Source: Misgurnus anguillicaudatus
Taxonomy: Eukaryota > Chordata > Actinopteri > Cypriniformes > Cobitidae
NCBI RefSeq assembly: GCF_027580225.2
Contig: NC_073346.2
Coordinates: 9,698,001 to 9,762,000, forward strand
Length of the DNA: 64,000 nucleotides
Reading direction: 5' to 3'
Both the position numbers and the translations under genes were made by a program. Positions within the stretch are counted from its first letter, which is position 1; each line of letters starts with the position of its first letter. The notes under the pieces are model-generated. The model searched no databases and was not told where the DNA came from. It saw only the letters and a program-made list of their open reading frames with translations. Below, in pieces: positions 1-10,836 of the stretch.

Positions 1-971
1 TATTAATAATGTATTTTTACTCTTGATAAATAGGTGTGTGTGTGAGAGAGAGGTCGTAAATAGGCTTACCTTAAGCAGTAAATGCAGAACAATAATAATA
101 GGCTGTTGGTTGTGCGTTAACTTGCAAGGAAGCTGAAGAACACTGTGAACATCTGAACTTTTCAGAACTATGTACAGTCTGGCTGAAGTTCATGGTTCCA
201 CAATTGACTAAATGACAGCCGAACATTTGGTTCTGTTCACCTGAAATGCTCCGATAATTCACCCACGGCTCAAACACGTGTAATTGATGTCCGTTTCTCA
301 CTCCAGCTGCAGCCTGCGGAGGTCGCGTATGCAGGGTGCATACGTCATCAAGCCTGGTTTATTTTAGTTAACTGACCATTACATTCGCAAGGTATAAGCA
401 TATTACAACAATTTACTATTAACTAAGAATAAAAGTCAACTTTATAACTGTTAATATTCTAAAACAAGACAGTCGATGACGTATATGGAGCCTAGAAATG
501 CGACCTCCGGAGGCTGCAGCATTCGCATTGAGACACGGCCGATGTGTGACACGCAACGTATACGTTGCAATCCGGAGTCCGTGTTGCAGACTTTGCAGTG
601 CTATTTTCCGATTTAAAAGGCATTATCCATTTGCTTCAGGCCCGGGTCACTCTCCAACTCCTATCTGTAACATCTTGATTTCCCGCTGAGAGGCTGGCTG
701 CTATCACTTGTGATTGGCTAAACGCGGACTCATCATCGGCGTGGCGTCAACACAAACACATGCAGTGGGCGTGTGTTTAGTAACGTCATGAAATACATGC
801 ACATTTGGGTTTTTTGTTAAATAATTAGCCTATAAAATGCACGTTTCAAACCCGCCCAACTGATCCCAAACCAGCCCAATTTTTGCACAACCGCCCAAGC
901 CAATTTTTACCCGCACAATCAAATTCAAAACCGCCCAATTGGGCGGGAACCCGCCCAATCTGGCAACCCTG
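1..971. mobile_element. hAT-type element, right part (interrupted)
   Basis: Bases 1-840 match the interior of the complete hAT insertion at 22,509-24,050 (compare 60-300 with 23,230-23,440, and 640-835 with 23,560-23,890). The last 130 bases are different: they are C-rich, repeat the word 'cccgcccaa', and end in TGGCAACCCTG, which fits a hAT terminus (CAG...CTG). The left end lies outside the window. A small MITE at 306-520 interrupts this copy; it is absent from the 22.5-kb copy. The minus-strand frame at 71-301 is also shared with that copy but is broken here. Placement in hAT rests on the relative's 8-bp target duplication. The C-rich end may be a separate, abutting element. Confidence 0.6.
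306..520. mobile_element. Small inverted-repeat MITE inside the hAT fragment
   Basis: Bases 306-351 and 473-520 form imperfect inverted arms of about 45 bp. The shared core is GCTGCAGCCTSCGGAGGTCG, followed by a tacgtcat word in both arms. The 120-bp centre is AT-rich and non-coding. The homologous hAT copy near 23,430 lacks this block, so it is a later insertion. I could not fix a target duplication, so the superfamily is open. Confidence 0.65.
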
Positions 972-1295
972 GAAGTCCGTGGTCGGCTTCAGTCTCGCGA
1001 TTTTTTAAGTAAAGCCCGCGAAAATGTGAATCAGTTCTTTCAACAAACATTTTTTAGTTTAAATAACAATTATCCTCGTTTATTCAACTTTTACCCTAGT
1101 TTAGGACAAAAAACTTAAATTTTCTTGTTGTTTCAACAATTTATAAAAGTGTAGTTATGTCTACAAAAAAAAGTAAGTTGACATAACTAATTCACACAAT
1201 TATTTTTTACAGTGTACTGTCACTGCCTTTGGGCTTTGTTTCCTCTCTCTGGCTATGTTTTTGTGTTTTTATACAGGTGCGTTGAGGCTTGTTCG
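972..1295. other. AT-rich spacer ending in a CACTG-type transposon end
   Basis: No gene is visible. Bases 1,140-1,214 (tagttatgtc...ttgacataact...attattttttacagtg) contain short inverted words and end in ACAGTG. Read from the other strand this is CACTGTAAAAAATAATTG, the kind of end found on EnSpm/CMC-like MITEs elsewhere in the window (16,911 and 37,783). The partner end is not recognisable, so this is probably a truncated copy. Confidence 0.35.
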
Positions 1296-1622
1296 GGTGT
1301 CCACTTTTTTATAAGAAATTTTCCTGATAATTTACTCACCCCTGTTTCATCCAAGATGTTGATGTCGTTCTTTCTTCAGGCAAAAAGAAATTACGTTTTT
1401 TGAGGAAGGCATTCCAGGATTTTTCACCATATGGTGGACTTCAATTACCCAATGGTTTGGGGGTTTCGATGCAGCTTCAAGGGGCTCTAAACAGTCCCAG
1501 CTGATGCATAGGGGTCTTATCTAGAAAAGCGATTGTCATTTTCACCCAAAAAATCAAAATGTGTACTTTTTCACCACAACCTCTCATCTTGCACTAGTCG
1601 TGTGATGCGCCTTCGCAACCTT

Positions 1623-2834
1623 GGCCTCTATCTTACACCCGGCGCAATGCAGCGCAATGCGCGACACAAGTGTCTTTTGCTAGTTTCCACCCTACGCAAT
1701 TATAATTTTCACGTTTAGTGCCGCGTTGTTTAAATAGCAAATGTATTTGCGCCCCCTTTTGCGCCCATGGGCGTTCTGGTCTGAAAACGAGGTGTGTTCA
1801 GGCGCATTGTTGGCGCCTTGCTATTTTGAGGCAACTAAAATAGACTACGTCATTGATCAACAAAAACCTGCTCTAAAGTCTAAAGTCAATGGCGCAATAT
1901 GTTTTTTTGTTATTTAAAGAGCGCATTAGTAATATGCGCCTAAACGGGACAACAACGCAGGTTTGCTTAACACATACATGAATGTGCAGCAGCACAAAAA
2001 CGCTTTTAAATATGAAAGATTAAAGGATTGAATGTAAAAGATTATTATTGAGTCTCTTGGACATAAATGAAGACTAATTATTAGAAGGCACAAAGAGCTG
2101 CTTCACCTGCAGCCTGGTAAGTAAATAAATGCTTTGCTTTAAACAAATGCATCTCTTTTTAAATGTTTTTTTTAAATGCTACCTCACGAATTTATTGTAT
2201 ATGATGACTCTGTACCTGTGGATATGGTGAGATGAGAAACATTTTTAAGTAATGCTTAAAAAACTGACGCTGTCCAAGTGAACCTTGCAGAGAGCCGTTT
2301 GTAAATTCTTTATCTCCTGTTTGTAACAAATAAAGTATTTTTTGAGTACAAACCTTTTCTTACAAACTTGTAAATTATTTTTTGATGATATTGGAAAGAC
2401 ATTTAAAGCAATTTAAAGCCTGCTTTTTTACTTCCATGACTAAATGAAAACGGTTTTAGAGGTTTTAATGAAAAAAATAACAATTTCAATACAAGTGAAA
2501 AACAACACAATTATTTAACATTAATCTTAAACTGGGTATCTTCTTCCTCCGCTTAGTTTTTCAGTTTACAATCTAAATAGGGATTAGACATATCGCCAGC
2601 GGAACAGGCTTTTAAAGGGGATGGGAGTTGAGACTCTCATTGATTTATTGCACGTTACGCCCAAAATACTCCCATTAATCATAAAAAAAATAGGACCAAC
2701 CATTTTCAACCATGCGCTCGGGGCACAAACCATTTTTCCCGTCATTAAATTAGCAAAAGTGGATTCGGACACGCCCATTAAGACGTTGCGCTGTGCGCTT
2801 TAGACAATGCGCTTAGATCATTAAAATAGGGCCC
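1623..2834. mobile_element. 1.2-kb non-autonomous element, possibly PIF/Harbinger-like (copy 1)
   Basis: This is nearly the same sequence as 42,924-44,147 from end to end, and part of it recurs in reverse at 14,690-14,925. Ends are GGCCTCTATCTTA and TAAAATAGGGCCC, a short terminal inverted repeat (GGGCYCTATYTTA). Flanks are CTT on both sides (1,620-1,622 and 2,835-2,837). Copy 2 is flanked by TTA on both sides, so a 3-bp duplication is consistent. Three-base duplications plus GG-starting ends suggest PIF/Harbinger, but no transposase frame is present. The interior has many 'gcgc' words. It sits inside the palindromic MITE. Confidence 0.75.
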
Positions 2835-3062
2835 CTTATGTATTATGTCATCACGTCGAAAGGTCACGCATGACGTATGCAAAACTACCGCTCCAGTGTT
2901 TACAAGTGTGGAGAAAAAGGACCGTTCAGAAGTTGTTGTATGTGGAATAATACTAATTAATGTCTTTGTGTCAGTTTATTGTTTAAAATGGTCCGCAAGT
3001 ATGCGTTTCACATATGTAATGCATGCGCTTTTGCTGTGACGTTTTGCTAGATAAGAATCCTA

Positions 3063-3600
3063 TATTGTTCTTTTATTTTACCATATCTGTATTGTTTAGT
3101 AATTCTTATTTCACTAATTTAATGCCCCTATTTATATTGCAAAAAAGGCCCATAAGAATAATTAATGGAGTAGCGCCCAGAGAACATACAGGACTGTTTC
3201 TAAGGTTGGTAATATTCAAATTGAAGGACTTGGTTGCTTTACAAACCTTATTGGTTGTTTTTAAAGCAATATATTGCCTGTTACCGCATGAATTACAAAC
3301 CTTTAACGGCAAATAGTGAGACAAGCGGAAGAAATAAAGATTTTAGACAACCGTTTGCTGGAAATACCCTTAAACAAATGTGTTTCTGTTTCTGGTGTGA
3401 AAAGATGGAATTTCCTAGATAATGATTTAACATGTTGTTCAAATATTACTCTATTTAAATATAAGTATAAACAGAAGATACTTAATTTGTATAAAACTGA
3501 ATGTGAAAATTGTTAAAATGTATTGTTGTATTGTTGTTTTTTGTTTGTTTAGTGCTGTGTATACAGAATTTATAATAAAAACAAAATAAAAATAAATAAA
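3063..3600 (+). pseudogene. L2-type LINE 3' end, 5'-truncated and frameshifted
   Basis: Two plus-strand frames together resemble the C-terminal end of a non-LTR reverse transcriptase of the L2/CR1 group. The first (to 3,316) contains QKRPIRIINGVAPREHTG and then 'LKDLVALQTLLVVFKAIYCLLP'-like spacing. The second (3,316-3,516) contains VSGVKRWNFL and CSNITLFKYKYKQKIL. The RIIN...REHT and GVK.WN.L motifs are typical of this region of fish L2 elements. A frameshift near 3,310 joins the frames, so it is dead. An A-rich tail (aataaaaacaaaataaaaat) follows at about 3,573-3,600. The fragment is inserted in the palindromic MITE. Confidence 0.75.
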
Positions 3601-3983
3601 AAAATTAAAATAGTTAAAATTGAAAGCAGATTAAATCTGGTCAGGGTTTTTTTGTTATTTTTTTTAAATGTTTTAATTTTTTGTTATGTCGGTGTGGTCA
3701 TCTAATTTCTAATTTGTGACTTTCTTAATATAAGAATCGTGTAGGAGTTTATACGATTTTTTTTCATCGTAATCCTGTTCTTCTTGTCATGGAATGTATT
3801 TTTGTTGTGTTTGTTGGATTGTTGTTGTGGCATTTCGTGTTGCATTATCATGAAAAGAAAAAAAATTAAATTAAATGACTAGATAAGTTTGCTAGAAAAG
3901 ACAACAGGCGACTCTGGGCCGAATCTGCTGACTTTGATGCAGATCCGGTGTGAATCTGATGCAGAGTCATCTACTGTCTGGGT
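3601..3983. other. Sequence between the LINE tail and resumption of the MITE
   Basis: This T-rich stretch lies inside the interrupted MITE and does not match its intact copy, so it arrived with or next to the LINE. It contains a short internal repetition around 3,910-3,970 (gactctg...gatgcagatcc...gatgcagagtc). I do not recognise it. It could be LINE 3' UTR or a separate insertion. Confidence 0.3.
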
Positions 3984-4079
3984 TATGCCTCTGTTGGGAT
4001 TGCATTGAAATTGCAATTTGGACCCTTAAAGTCTTGGGTTCAGTGATATGAAGGAAAATCCTGAAATGCTTTCTTCAAA

Positions 4080-4324
4080 AAAATTCTTTTTTTATCTGTT
4101 TATTGAACTTTTACAAAAATATACAGTATACAGGAGAATCATGAACAAAATAATATTTTACCCCAACCCACCCACCCCAAAAGAACAAAAAAGGGGAAAA
4201 AGGAAAATAGAAAACTATATTAAAGTATATTTAAACAATCTAAATAAAAAAGACAATAATAATAATAATCATAAATTAAATAAATGAATAAAACACTCAA
4301 TACATTTTGAAAAGCAATAAGTGT
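4080..4324 (-). mobile_element. L1-like LINE 3' tail, 5'-truncated (minus strand)
   Basis: Read on the minus strand this ends in a 3' tail with 'gttggggtaaaatatta', 'ctgtatactgtata' and 'aataaacagataaaaaa', where AATAAA is a polyadenylation signal. The same tail occurs on the plus strand at about 17,655-17,765 inside another repeat. Two independent insertions of the same A-tailed sequence indicate target-primed retrotransposition. No reverse transcriptase frame remains; the L1-like assignment is from memory of fish LINE tails and is tentative. Confidence 0.55.
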
Positions 4325-4415
4325 CAAGAAGACAAATGTCCTATACACAGTGTGAGTAAATAATCAGGAAATTTTCTTTTAAAACTACTAAGCTACTAGT
4401 GAACTACACCTTTAA

Positions 4416-4953
4416 TCAGATGTATCGAGCAAACAGGTGCACAGGTGTGTTTGTAGGTTTATAAAGCTCCCTGGTTCCTTCATTTGGGGCATATATCTAT
4501 TGTCTTGGAATTGCGGTGTTCTCGTGCTTGCCGTCCTCGTGGCAGGATTTCAGACTAAGTTTGAAATACGTTGCAGCTGCACTTGTTTTATAGACAGTTT
4601 CATCAGACGCACGTGCGCTGACGTCTGGATCCGAACTTTACTTCCGGATTCATTTTTTTTAATGGTATGACTAGTTGCTAAACTGATCTTGTGAACAAAT
4701 GCCTCTTCGAAAAAAACAAATGTTTTGGTTTCCTATGTAATCTATGTGTTGTTGTTTTTTTTGTTGTTATATAAATAAACTATGTTTAAAGAACTTTGTT
4801 GATATTTATTCTTAACGGAGTTTACCGGAAGTTACGTGCAGACCACGAAAGCCGCTTGTTTATGTTGTTACTGCTGAAACCGTGTATACTTTGAAATAAA
4901 ACTGTTGTTAGTCGCATTCTCCATCTCCTTTTTGGTTATATATTGTGTATAAT
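4416..4953. other. Unassigned non-coding stretch
   Basis: No gene is visible. The stretch contains 'gcacgtgcgctgacgtctgg' at 4,611-4,630 and ends with an AATAAA at about 4,894. It has the look of a retroelement remnant, but I cannot assign it. The 77-codon frame at 4,437-4,670 has no recognisable motif. Confidence 0.25.
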
Positions 4954-4995
4954 ACATTTGGCAAACGCTTTTATCCAAATTACGCTTACGAAATG
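4954..4995. repeat. SINE tail fragment
   Basis: The word 'catttggcaaacgcttttat' followed by 'ccaaattacgctta' matches the conserved 3' tail of a tRNA-derived SINE whose other copies lie at 6,701-6,792 (minus) and 29,529-29,662 (plus, as 'ggataaaagtgtctgccatg'). Only the tail is present here. Confidence 0.5.
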
Positions 4996-6700
4996 TAACC
5001 ATGGTTTAACTACAGTAAATCACAAAAACCTTGGACTAACTTTGAAGGACAAAAGCCTTTATGACTTGTACAGTACCAGTATGCAGTGTGGCACCCAATA
5101 TAGCAAACAAGTACTATTTGCATGCTTAAATAAATGTAATATATAGAAATGAGTTCACTTTAAGTGAAGGTCAACAGTAATAGTGGTAGATATATTTGTT
5201 TCCTGCATCTAGACTGCAGAAATTGTTCACATTGTCTTTGTGTTGTACGCTGGTATACATTTACTTTATCACATTTATTAATTCCTGTCAGGTAGAAAAT
5301 GAGTGTGTTTCTCAGTGTGGAGCCTCCAGGATTATGATCACTAAATGTGATGTATTTAAACCATCAGTGACTTTACGGCTGCCGGCTCACTGTAACAGGA
5401 CATCATTTCAATGTAAGCGTGATGTAAAGGAAGAGATAAACAAGAAAGATTCGTTTTTCCACAGCGTATGAAACACACACACAAACCCCGCGTCCCATTC
5501 GATTTTAGATGTCAAGAGAGCTTCCTGCTAGGCAGTATTATTAAGCTTGCACATTATTTATGCAGAGGAGATTGCTGTAGCCTGATTTCACTCATAAAAT
5601 GTTAATGTATTCATGAGGAAATTGTACTCTTTTAATCTCAGGATGAGACACTTATCAGGGAGCACCACTTGATTCGGCGCTTTGCTTGTATTTTGGCCTG
5701 AAAACATAAAGCGCCATTTCAAATGCTAATTCTCATTATGTTGTAATGTTCTGCGTCCTTGCAACATGTACGCCGTACCGAAGCTTCAGTTCAGTCACAC
5801 TTCTGAACGCCTTTTATTGTCTTTACCAGAAAAAATATGATCCCACGGGCCTAACTTATCAATAAGAAATCATAAATGTACGATATTCTGCGCTTAACTG
5901 AATTCAAAGGCTTAGTTTCACTCATTTTCAAAGATTAAATTCTCAAAGGCTTTCTCTTTGGGATATTATGGGATGTAGGCGGGCATTAAGCATTCCTTTG
6001 GTGGTTTTTCAGAGGGCTAAACCATCACCAATGATTGAGCTGTTAAAACAGGCGGTGGTCAAAAACTCTCTGCCAGCAGCAGGCCGGCTATACAAGACTG
6101 CACAGGCTCGTATATTAATATAACCCGAGGCACGTTTGGCTGTGGTTTTAGTTTTTATCAGGCGGGAATGTGTTGAAACCAAATGATCTAATCATAATAA
6201 CAGTACACCTAATATGATTTTAATAATCAGATAATTATTCTGTGCTATTTTTCCTATTTTTAAATCACAGGCTTTGCTGGTAATCCAAAAATACTCTGAA
6301 GGGAACAGCGGCGTGGATGTATTAAATTAAAAAAGCACTTGCTAGCTGAAAATTACCTTTCTGACGGTTGCCACGCAACCGCTGCGCTGGTATAAACCCT
6401 TGTCATTTGCACAGCCAAACCAATATCTTAAAATAAGCCAACACACATAACGGTGCCCTGTGTGATTACATCTTCACTCTGTGAGGCAGAGATACCGCCT
6501 TTAGTCCGCCCGAATGTAAAGGAGAAGAAGTGGAACATTAACAGAGCCTTACAACCAATCTCACTTTCACTCGCTCTCACTAACAGCTCAACAGACAAAG
6601 ACTCAGTGGCAGAAAGCCAACGCAGTGCATTTTGATAACAGCGAGCTTACAACTCTCATTATTTTTTTCTGTGAGAACTAAATATTATTTTTTACATTTA
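4996..6700. other. Repeat-poor non-coding stretch
   Basis: I see no transposon ends, tandem repeats or convincing exons. The 91-codon frame at 5,196-5,471 starts at an ATG and is cysteine-rich at its centre, but has no known domain and no supporting context. About 5,500-6,120 has even base composition and no low-complexity tracts, the texture of a conserved non-coding element. Confidence 0.3.
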
Positions 6701-6792
6701 TGCATTTGGTAGACGCTTTTATCCAACGCTTTTATGCATTTAACCAGTATGTGCTGCTAACCCAATGCTCTACCTATTGGGCTGCAGGAACA
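6701..6792 (-). repeat. tRNA-derived SINE, internally deleted
   Basis: On the minus strand it begins with a tRNA-like 5' part (tgcagcccaataggtagagc, box A) and 'attgggttagcagcacat', then jumps to the tail 'aaaagcgtctaccaaatgca'. Box B is missing compared with the copy at 29,529. It can no longer be transcribed as a complete pol III unit. Confidence 0.65.
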
Positions 6793-6793
6793 C

Positions 6794-6825
6794 ATTATTA
6801 TTATTATTATTATTTATGAGCTAAA
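6794..6825. repeat. (ATT)n simple repeat
   Basis: About ten copies of ATT directly follow the SINE. Confidence 0.9.
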
Positions 6826-7352
6826 GAACATTTCCAGAACACTGGCATTGACTAAACAAAACAAACTCTCATTTGGTTGAGCTAAAGTTTTTGTGTCGGC
6901 TTGGTTGGGCTATTTATACAAACAAAGCAAAGTTTGGATAACAGCACAGAGCCGCAGTGTTTGGGAGAATCAGATACTAATTGCTTATTATTGTCTCTGC
7001 ATGTTAAGCTGGGATAGGCAGCTTGGATAAGTGTTACAAAACCTTCAGGTACACACATAACCTTTAGGTCATGTGACCACACTTATTATCTGTCGGCTAT
7101 GTGCTTTATAAAAGCCTAAAATGTTTATTTAGGTCTTTAATTTTTTGGCAAATGAAAGGTTGCTACACAAGGACATAAATGATCAGATTTTATGATAAAT
7201 ATTTGGGAAACAAATACTCAAAAACACCTAATATGATGAAATTTTAGGTGAAACATAACAACCAACTCTTTATTATACAATTAAAAACATAATGGTACAT
7301 ATTTTCACTAAAAGAGCATGTATTCAACCAACAATATTTGGTATTTCAGGTA
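6826..7352. other. Non-coding spacer
   Basis: AT-rich single-copy-looking sequence. The 66-codon minus-strand frame at 6,882-7,082 has no motif. I see nothing else in it. Confidence 0.3.
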
Positions 7353-9370
7353 CACTGTCACAAAAAAAGGTCAGAATACGTACCCTAATATGTACCCTTT
7401 CAAAGACAAAGGTACATATTTCTACCAAATAGTGCATGTTAGTATTTTAAAGGTACATATTACTAAATCAATGATAAATATTAGTACCTCAGTGGTACGT
7501 ATTACTACCTCAGTGGTAGCTATTAATACCCTAAAGGTACCTTTTGAAACAAAAGAGTGCATATTACTACCTCAATAGTACATATTGGTACCAATGAGTG
7601 CATATTACTATCTCAATGGTACATATTACTACCTCGATAGTATATATTAGTACCTTTAAGGTACATATTAGTACCTCAAATGTACATATTACTACCTCAG
7701 TGGTACATATTACAACCTCAATGGTACATATTGGTTCCTCAGAGGTACATATTGATACGAAGGAGTGTATATTACTACCTTAATGGCCCATATTACAACC
7801 TCAGTTTTACATATTGGTACCTTAGAGGTAGATTTTGAAACAAAAGAGTGCATATTAGTACCTCAAAGGTACATATTGGTACCAAAGAGTGCATATTACT
7901 ACCTCAAAAGTACATATTGGTACCAAATAGTGCATATTACTATCTCAAATGTACATATTACTACCTCAATGATACATATTAGTACCTCAGAGGTACATAT
8001 TAGTACCTAAAAAGTACATATTAGTACCAAAGAGTGCATATTACTACCTCAGTGGTACATATTAAAACCTCAATGGTACATATTAGTACATTGGAGGTAC
8101 ATATTGGTACCAAGGAGTGCATATTACTACCTTATTTGTCCATATTACAACCTAAGTGGTACATATTAGTACCTTAGAGGTAGATTTTGAAACAAAAAAG
8201 TGCATATTAGTACCTCAAAGGTACATATTACTACCTCAATGGTACATATTACTACCTCAATGGTACATATTGGTATCAAAGAGTGCATATTCATACATGA
8301 TTGGTAAATATTACTTCCTCAATAGTATATATTTGTACTTTAAATGTACATATTAGTACCATATACTATATACTATAGATAATAGTTCCTTAAAGGTACC
8401 TTTTGAAACAAGAGTGCACATTAGTACCTCAAATGTACATATTACTTCCTCAATTGTAAATAATAGTTCCTTAAAGGTACCCTTTGAAACAAAAGAGTGC
8501 ACATTAGTACCTCAAATGTACATATTACTTCCTCAATTGTAAATAACAGTTCCTTAAAGGTACCTTTTGAAACAAAAGAGTGCATATTAGTACCTCAAAG
8601 GTACATATTACTACCTCAATGGTACATATTGGTACCTCAATAGTACATATTGGTACCAAGGAGTGCATATTACTACCTTAATGGTCCATATTACATCCTA
8701 AGTGGTACATATTAGTACCTTAGAGGTAGATTTTGAAACAAAAGAGTGCATATTAGTACCTCAAAGGGACACATTACTACCTCAATGGTACATATTGGTA
8801 CCTCAATAGTACATATTGGTATCAAAGAGTGCATATTCATACCTGAATGGTACATATACTACCTCAGTAGTATATATTTGTACTTTAAATGTACATATTA
8901 GTACCATAAAGGTACATATTAGTACCTCAAAAGTACAAATTACTACCTCCATGGTACATATTGGTACCTTAGGTACATATTGAAACAAAAGAGTGCATAT
9001 TAGTACCTCAAAGGTACATATTAGTACCTCAAAACTACATATTACTACCTCAATGGTACATATCAGTACCTCAGAGGTACACACTAGTACCAAAGAGTGC
9101 ATATTAGTACCTCAACGCTATATATTGGTACCAAAGAGGGCAAATTACTACCTCAATGGTACATATTAGTATCTCAGAGGTACACACTAGTACCAAAGAG
9201 TGCATATTAGTACCTAAACGCTATATATTGGTACATAAGAGGGCAAATTACTACCTCAAAGGTACATATTGGTTCCAAATGAATACCTATCTGTACATAA
9301 ATGGCACATATTGGGACCTTTTAAAGGGTACTGCTCCAGTGATAGCTTAGGACCGTTTTTTCTGACAGTG
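7353..9370. mobile_element. CACTGTCA-ended TIR element expanded by a 21-bp minisatellite
   Basis: The left end is CACTGTCACAAAAAAAGGTC and the right end is GACCGTTTTTTCTGACAGTG, giving an inverted repeat. TA flanks both ends (7,351-7,352 and 9,371-9,372). The right subterminal part, 'aaagggtactgctccagtga', recurs in the relatives at 49.5, 52.6, 58.2 and 61.4 kb. Nearly all the interior is tandem 21-bp units (ggtacatattagtacctca and variants). There is no transposase. The open frames here on both strands exist only because 21 is a multiple of three. Confidence 0.85.
7380..9300. repeat. 21-bp minisatellite (about 90 units)
   Basis: The unit is close to GGTACATATTAGTACCTCAA. Variants such as 'aaagagtgcatattactacc' and 'gtagattttgaaacaaaaga' recur in a higher-order pattern: blocks with 'gattttgaaacaaaagagtgc' appear near 7,830, 8,185 and 8,725. 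A longer duplication with 'taatagttccttaaaggtac' recurs near 8,380, 8,460 and 8,550. Each unit contains GTAC words and is partly self-complementary, so single strands could fold. Seven-residue periodic translations (VHISTSE-like) are artefacts. Confidence 0.9.
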
Positions 9371-10679
9371 TAGTAGTCCACACTCCATCAGAGATGAACG
9401 ACAGTAACACCTGACATTCACACAGACAGATCATCATAGTATACACCATACAGCAGTCATTCACCTCTTAATGCACTGAATCTTTACCAACCTCTCCCAA
9501 GTCCTTTAAGACATTCTGATAAGGTTCCTAAATGCAAACATTTTCAACCACATCCATAGAAATCACATACACCCATGACAGGTAAGTCCCCTGCTACACT
9601 ACAGTTCATACCGAGACTGGACTGCATTAAAAAGAAAGCGAAGATTTGGTTGGAAGCCGATAGCTTGTGACTGAGGCGAGAGAGGGAGTCTGTCCTCAGA
9701 GTGATGCAAAGTGCTGCCGGTTGCGTGATAAAGCATTTAAACCATCAACACGTGTAATGAAGTGCAGAGCCAGAGGACCTGCTTAGAATACAGCGCCAGC
9801 ATTTCAGGCTGATAAGATTGAGCAAAACACCTCGGGTAGACTTCAAAAGCTCCGCTCAGCCTGACAGATTTGTGCACCTGTGATGCTAAATGGCTGCTCT
9901 GATCGTGCACTGAGCCCATTTTATTGCAGAACCAACTTCCACACGGGCATCTCGGAAAAGTGTTTATGAATTATTGGACATGGGATTTTTGCTTATACAT
10001 TGCTCGTTTCCCTATATCCGCAGGTGACCAAAGGGAACGGTGCCTTTGATGGAACCACTTTCCATTTGCTATTCCGAATGTGGATTTAGAAAAAAGTGGG
10101 CACCAGTAAAAACTCCATTACCACATATACCATAAGAGAGATGTTTTTAAAAGCGTGTAAGTTAATTGAACTACTTGGTATTAGGCATCAAATTGTTGGT
10201 CATTACCCACAATCCTCCACAGCTCAGCCCCTAAAGTGCTAATGGCCCTTTTGTAATGTAATAAGCGACATTGTTGTATACAATTCTCCAAATCCTAGAT
10301 TAAAAATGGACAAGTGTCGCATTTCACATTGGGTGGTGGGCAAGAGGAAAAGAGTGGCTGCATATGTAAAGATGTGAACGGACAACTGCTGGGCTTTCTG
10401 TAGCCTGTATTTATAGATGTGAGTGTTCACAGTGCTCAGCGGGGAGAGGAAGTGAACCTGCAGAGACGAGAAAATGCTCAGTCCTGATTGAGGTGATAAT
10501 GTGATGAACTCAAGGTTGCATGCAATGTGCAAAACAGAAAAAAAAACCCATAAATGAACGTGCGGTGTTCAATGTAACAGCCTTGTACATTTGTTCAACT
10601 AACCCTGTAATACTGCAAGCCTCGTGAGATGGACATCTTTTATGTTTGGGGTCAAAACGACATTTAGATGAGCACTTAG
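9371..10679. other. Repeat-poor non-coding stretch
   Basis: No transposon ends or convincing exons. The 97-codon minus-strand frame at 10,239-10,532 has no motif. Bases 9,590-9,930 and 10,320-10,530 are complex, balanced sequence. Confidence 0.3.
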
Positions 10680-10836
10680 ATGATGGTACCCATTGACTTC
10701 AATATATTTGTTTTTCATTGGGTACCGTCAGCTTTGTGCTTACCATCATTTATCAAAATATCTTCTTTTGTGTTCAACAAAACAAAGAAACTCATACAGA
10801 ATAGAGTTTACATTTTTGGGTGAAGTATCCCTTTAA
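10680..10836. mobile_element. TTAA-type MITE, right end
   Basis: The right end is 'tttttgggtgaagtatccct' followed by TTAA (10,833-10,836), the same style of end as the palindromes at 27,718-28,020 and 51,189-51,978. Inside is a short hairpin formed by 'ggtacccattgact' and 'cattgggtacc'. The word 'aatatcttcttttgtgttca' just before the end is one I remember from very common fish repeats. The left end is not clear. Confidence 0.55.

Larger units (their letters stand above)
1296..4415. mobile_element. TTAA-type palindromic MITE, split by three insertions
   Basis: Pieces of one palindromic element appear at about 1,296-1,622, 2,838-3,062, 3,984-4,079 and 4,325-4,415. They are colinear with the intact copy at 51,189-51,978: shared words include 'gatgttgatgtc', 'cataggggtcttatctag', 'agtgtttacaagtgtggag', 'ttaatgtctttgtgtcag' and a final 'gtgagtaaat...ctttaa'. 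The right end is TTAA at 4,412-4,415; the left end is degenerate. Insertions at 1,623-2,834, about 3,063-3,983 and 4,080-4,324 separate the pieces, so this host is the oldest layer here. It has no coding capacity. Confidence 0.75.

Noticed and set aside
3023..3516. Functional reverse transcriptase gene
   Set aside because: Only the last part of the protein is present, with a frameshift near 3,310 and an A-rich tail; it is a dead 5'-truncated LINE copy.
5196..5471. 91-codon cysteine-rich frame as a small secreted protein
   Set aside because: No recognisable signal peptide cleavage, domain or splice context; the frame length is within chance for this amount of sequence.
7318..9350. Long repetitive frames on both strands (for example at 7,598-7,783 and 8,803-9,102) as a repeat protein
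   Set aside because: They come from the 21-bp minisatellite, whose period is seven codons; similar frames appear on both strands and stop wherever a unit has an indel.
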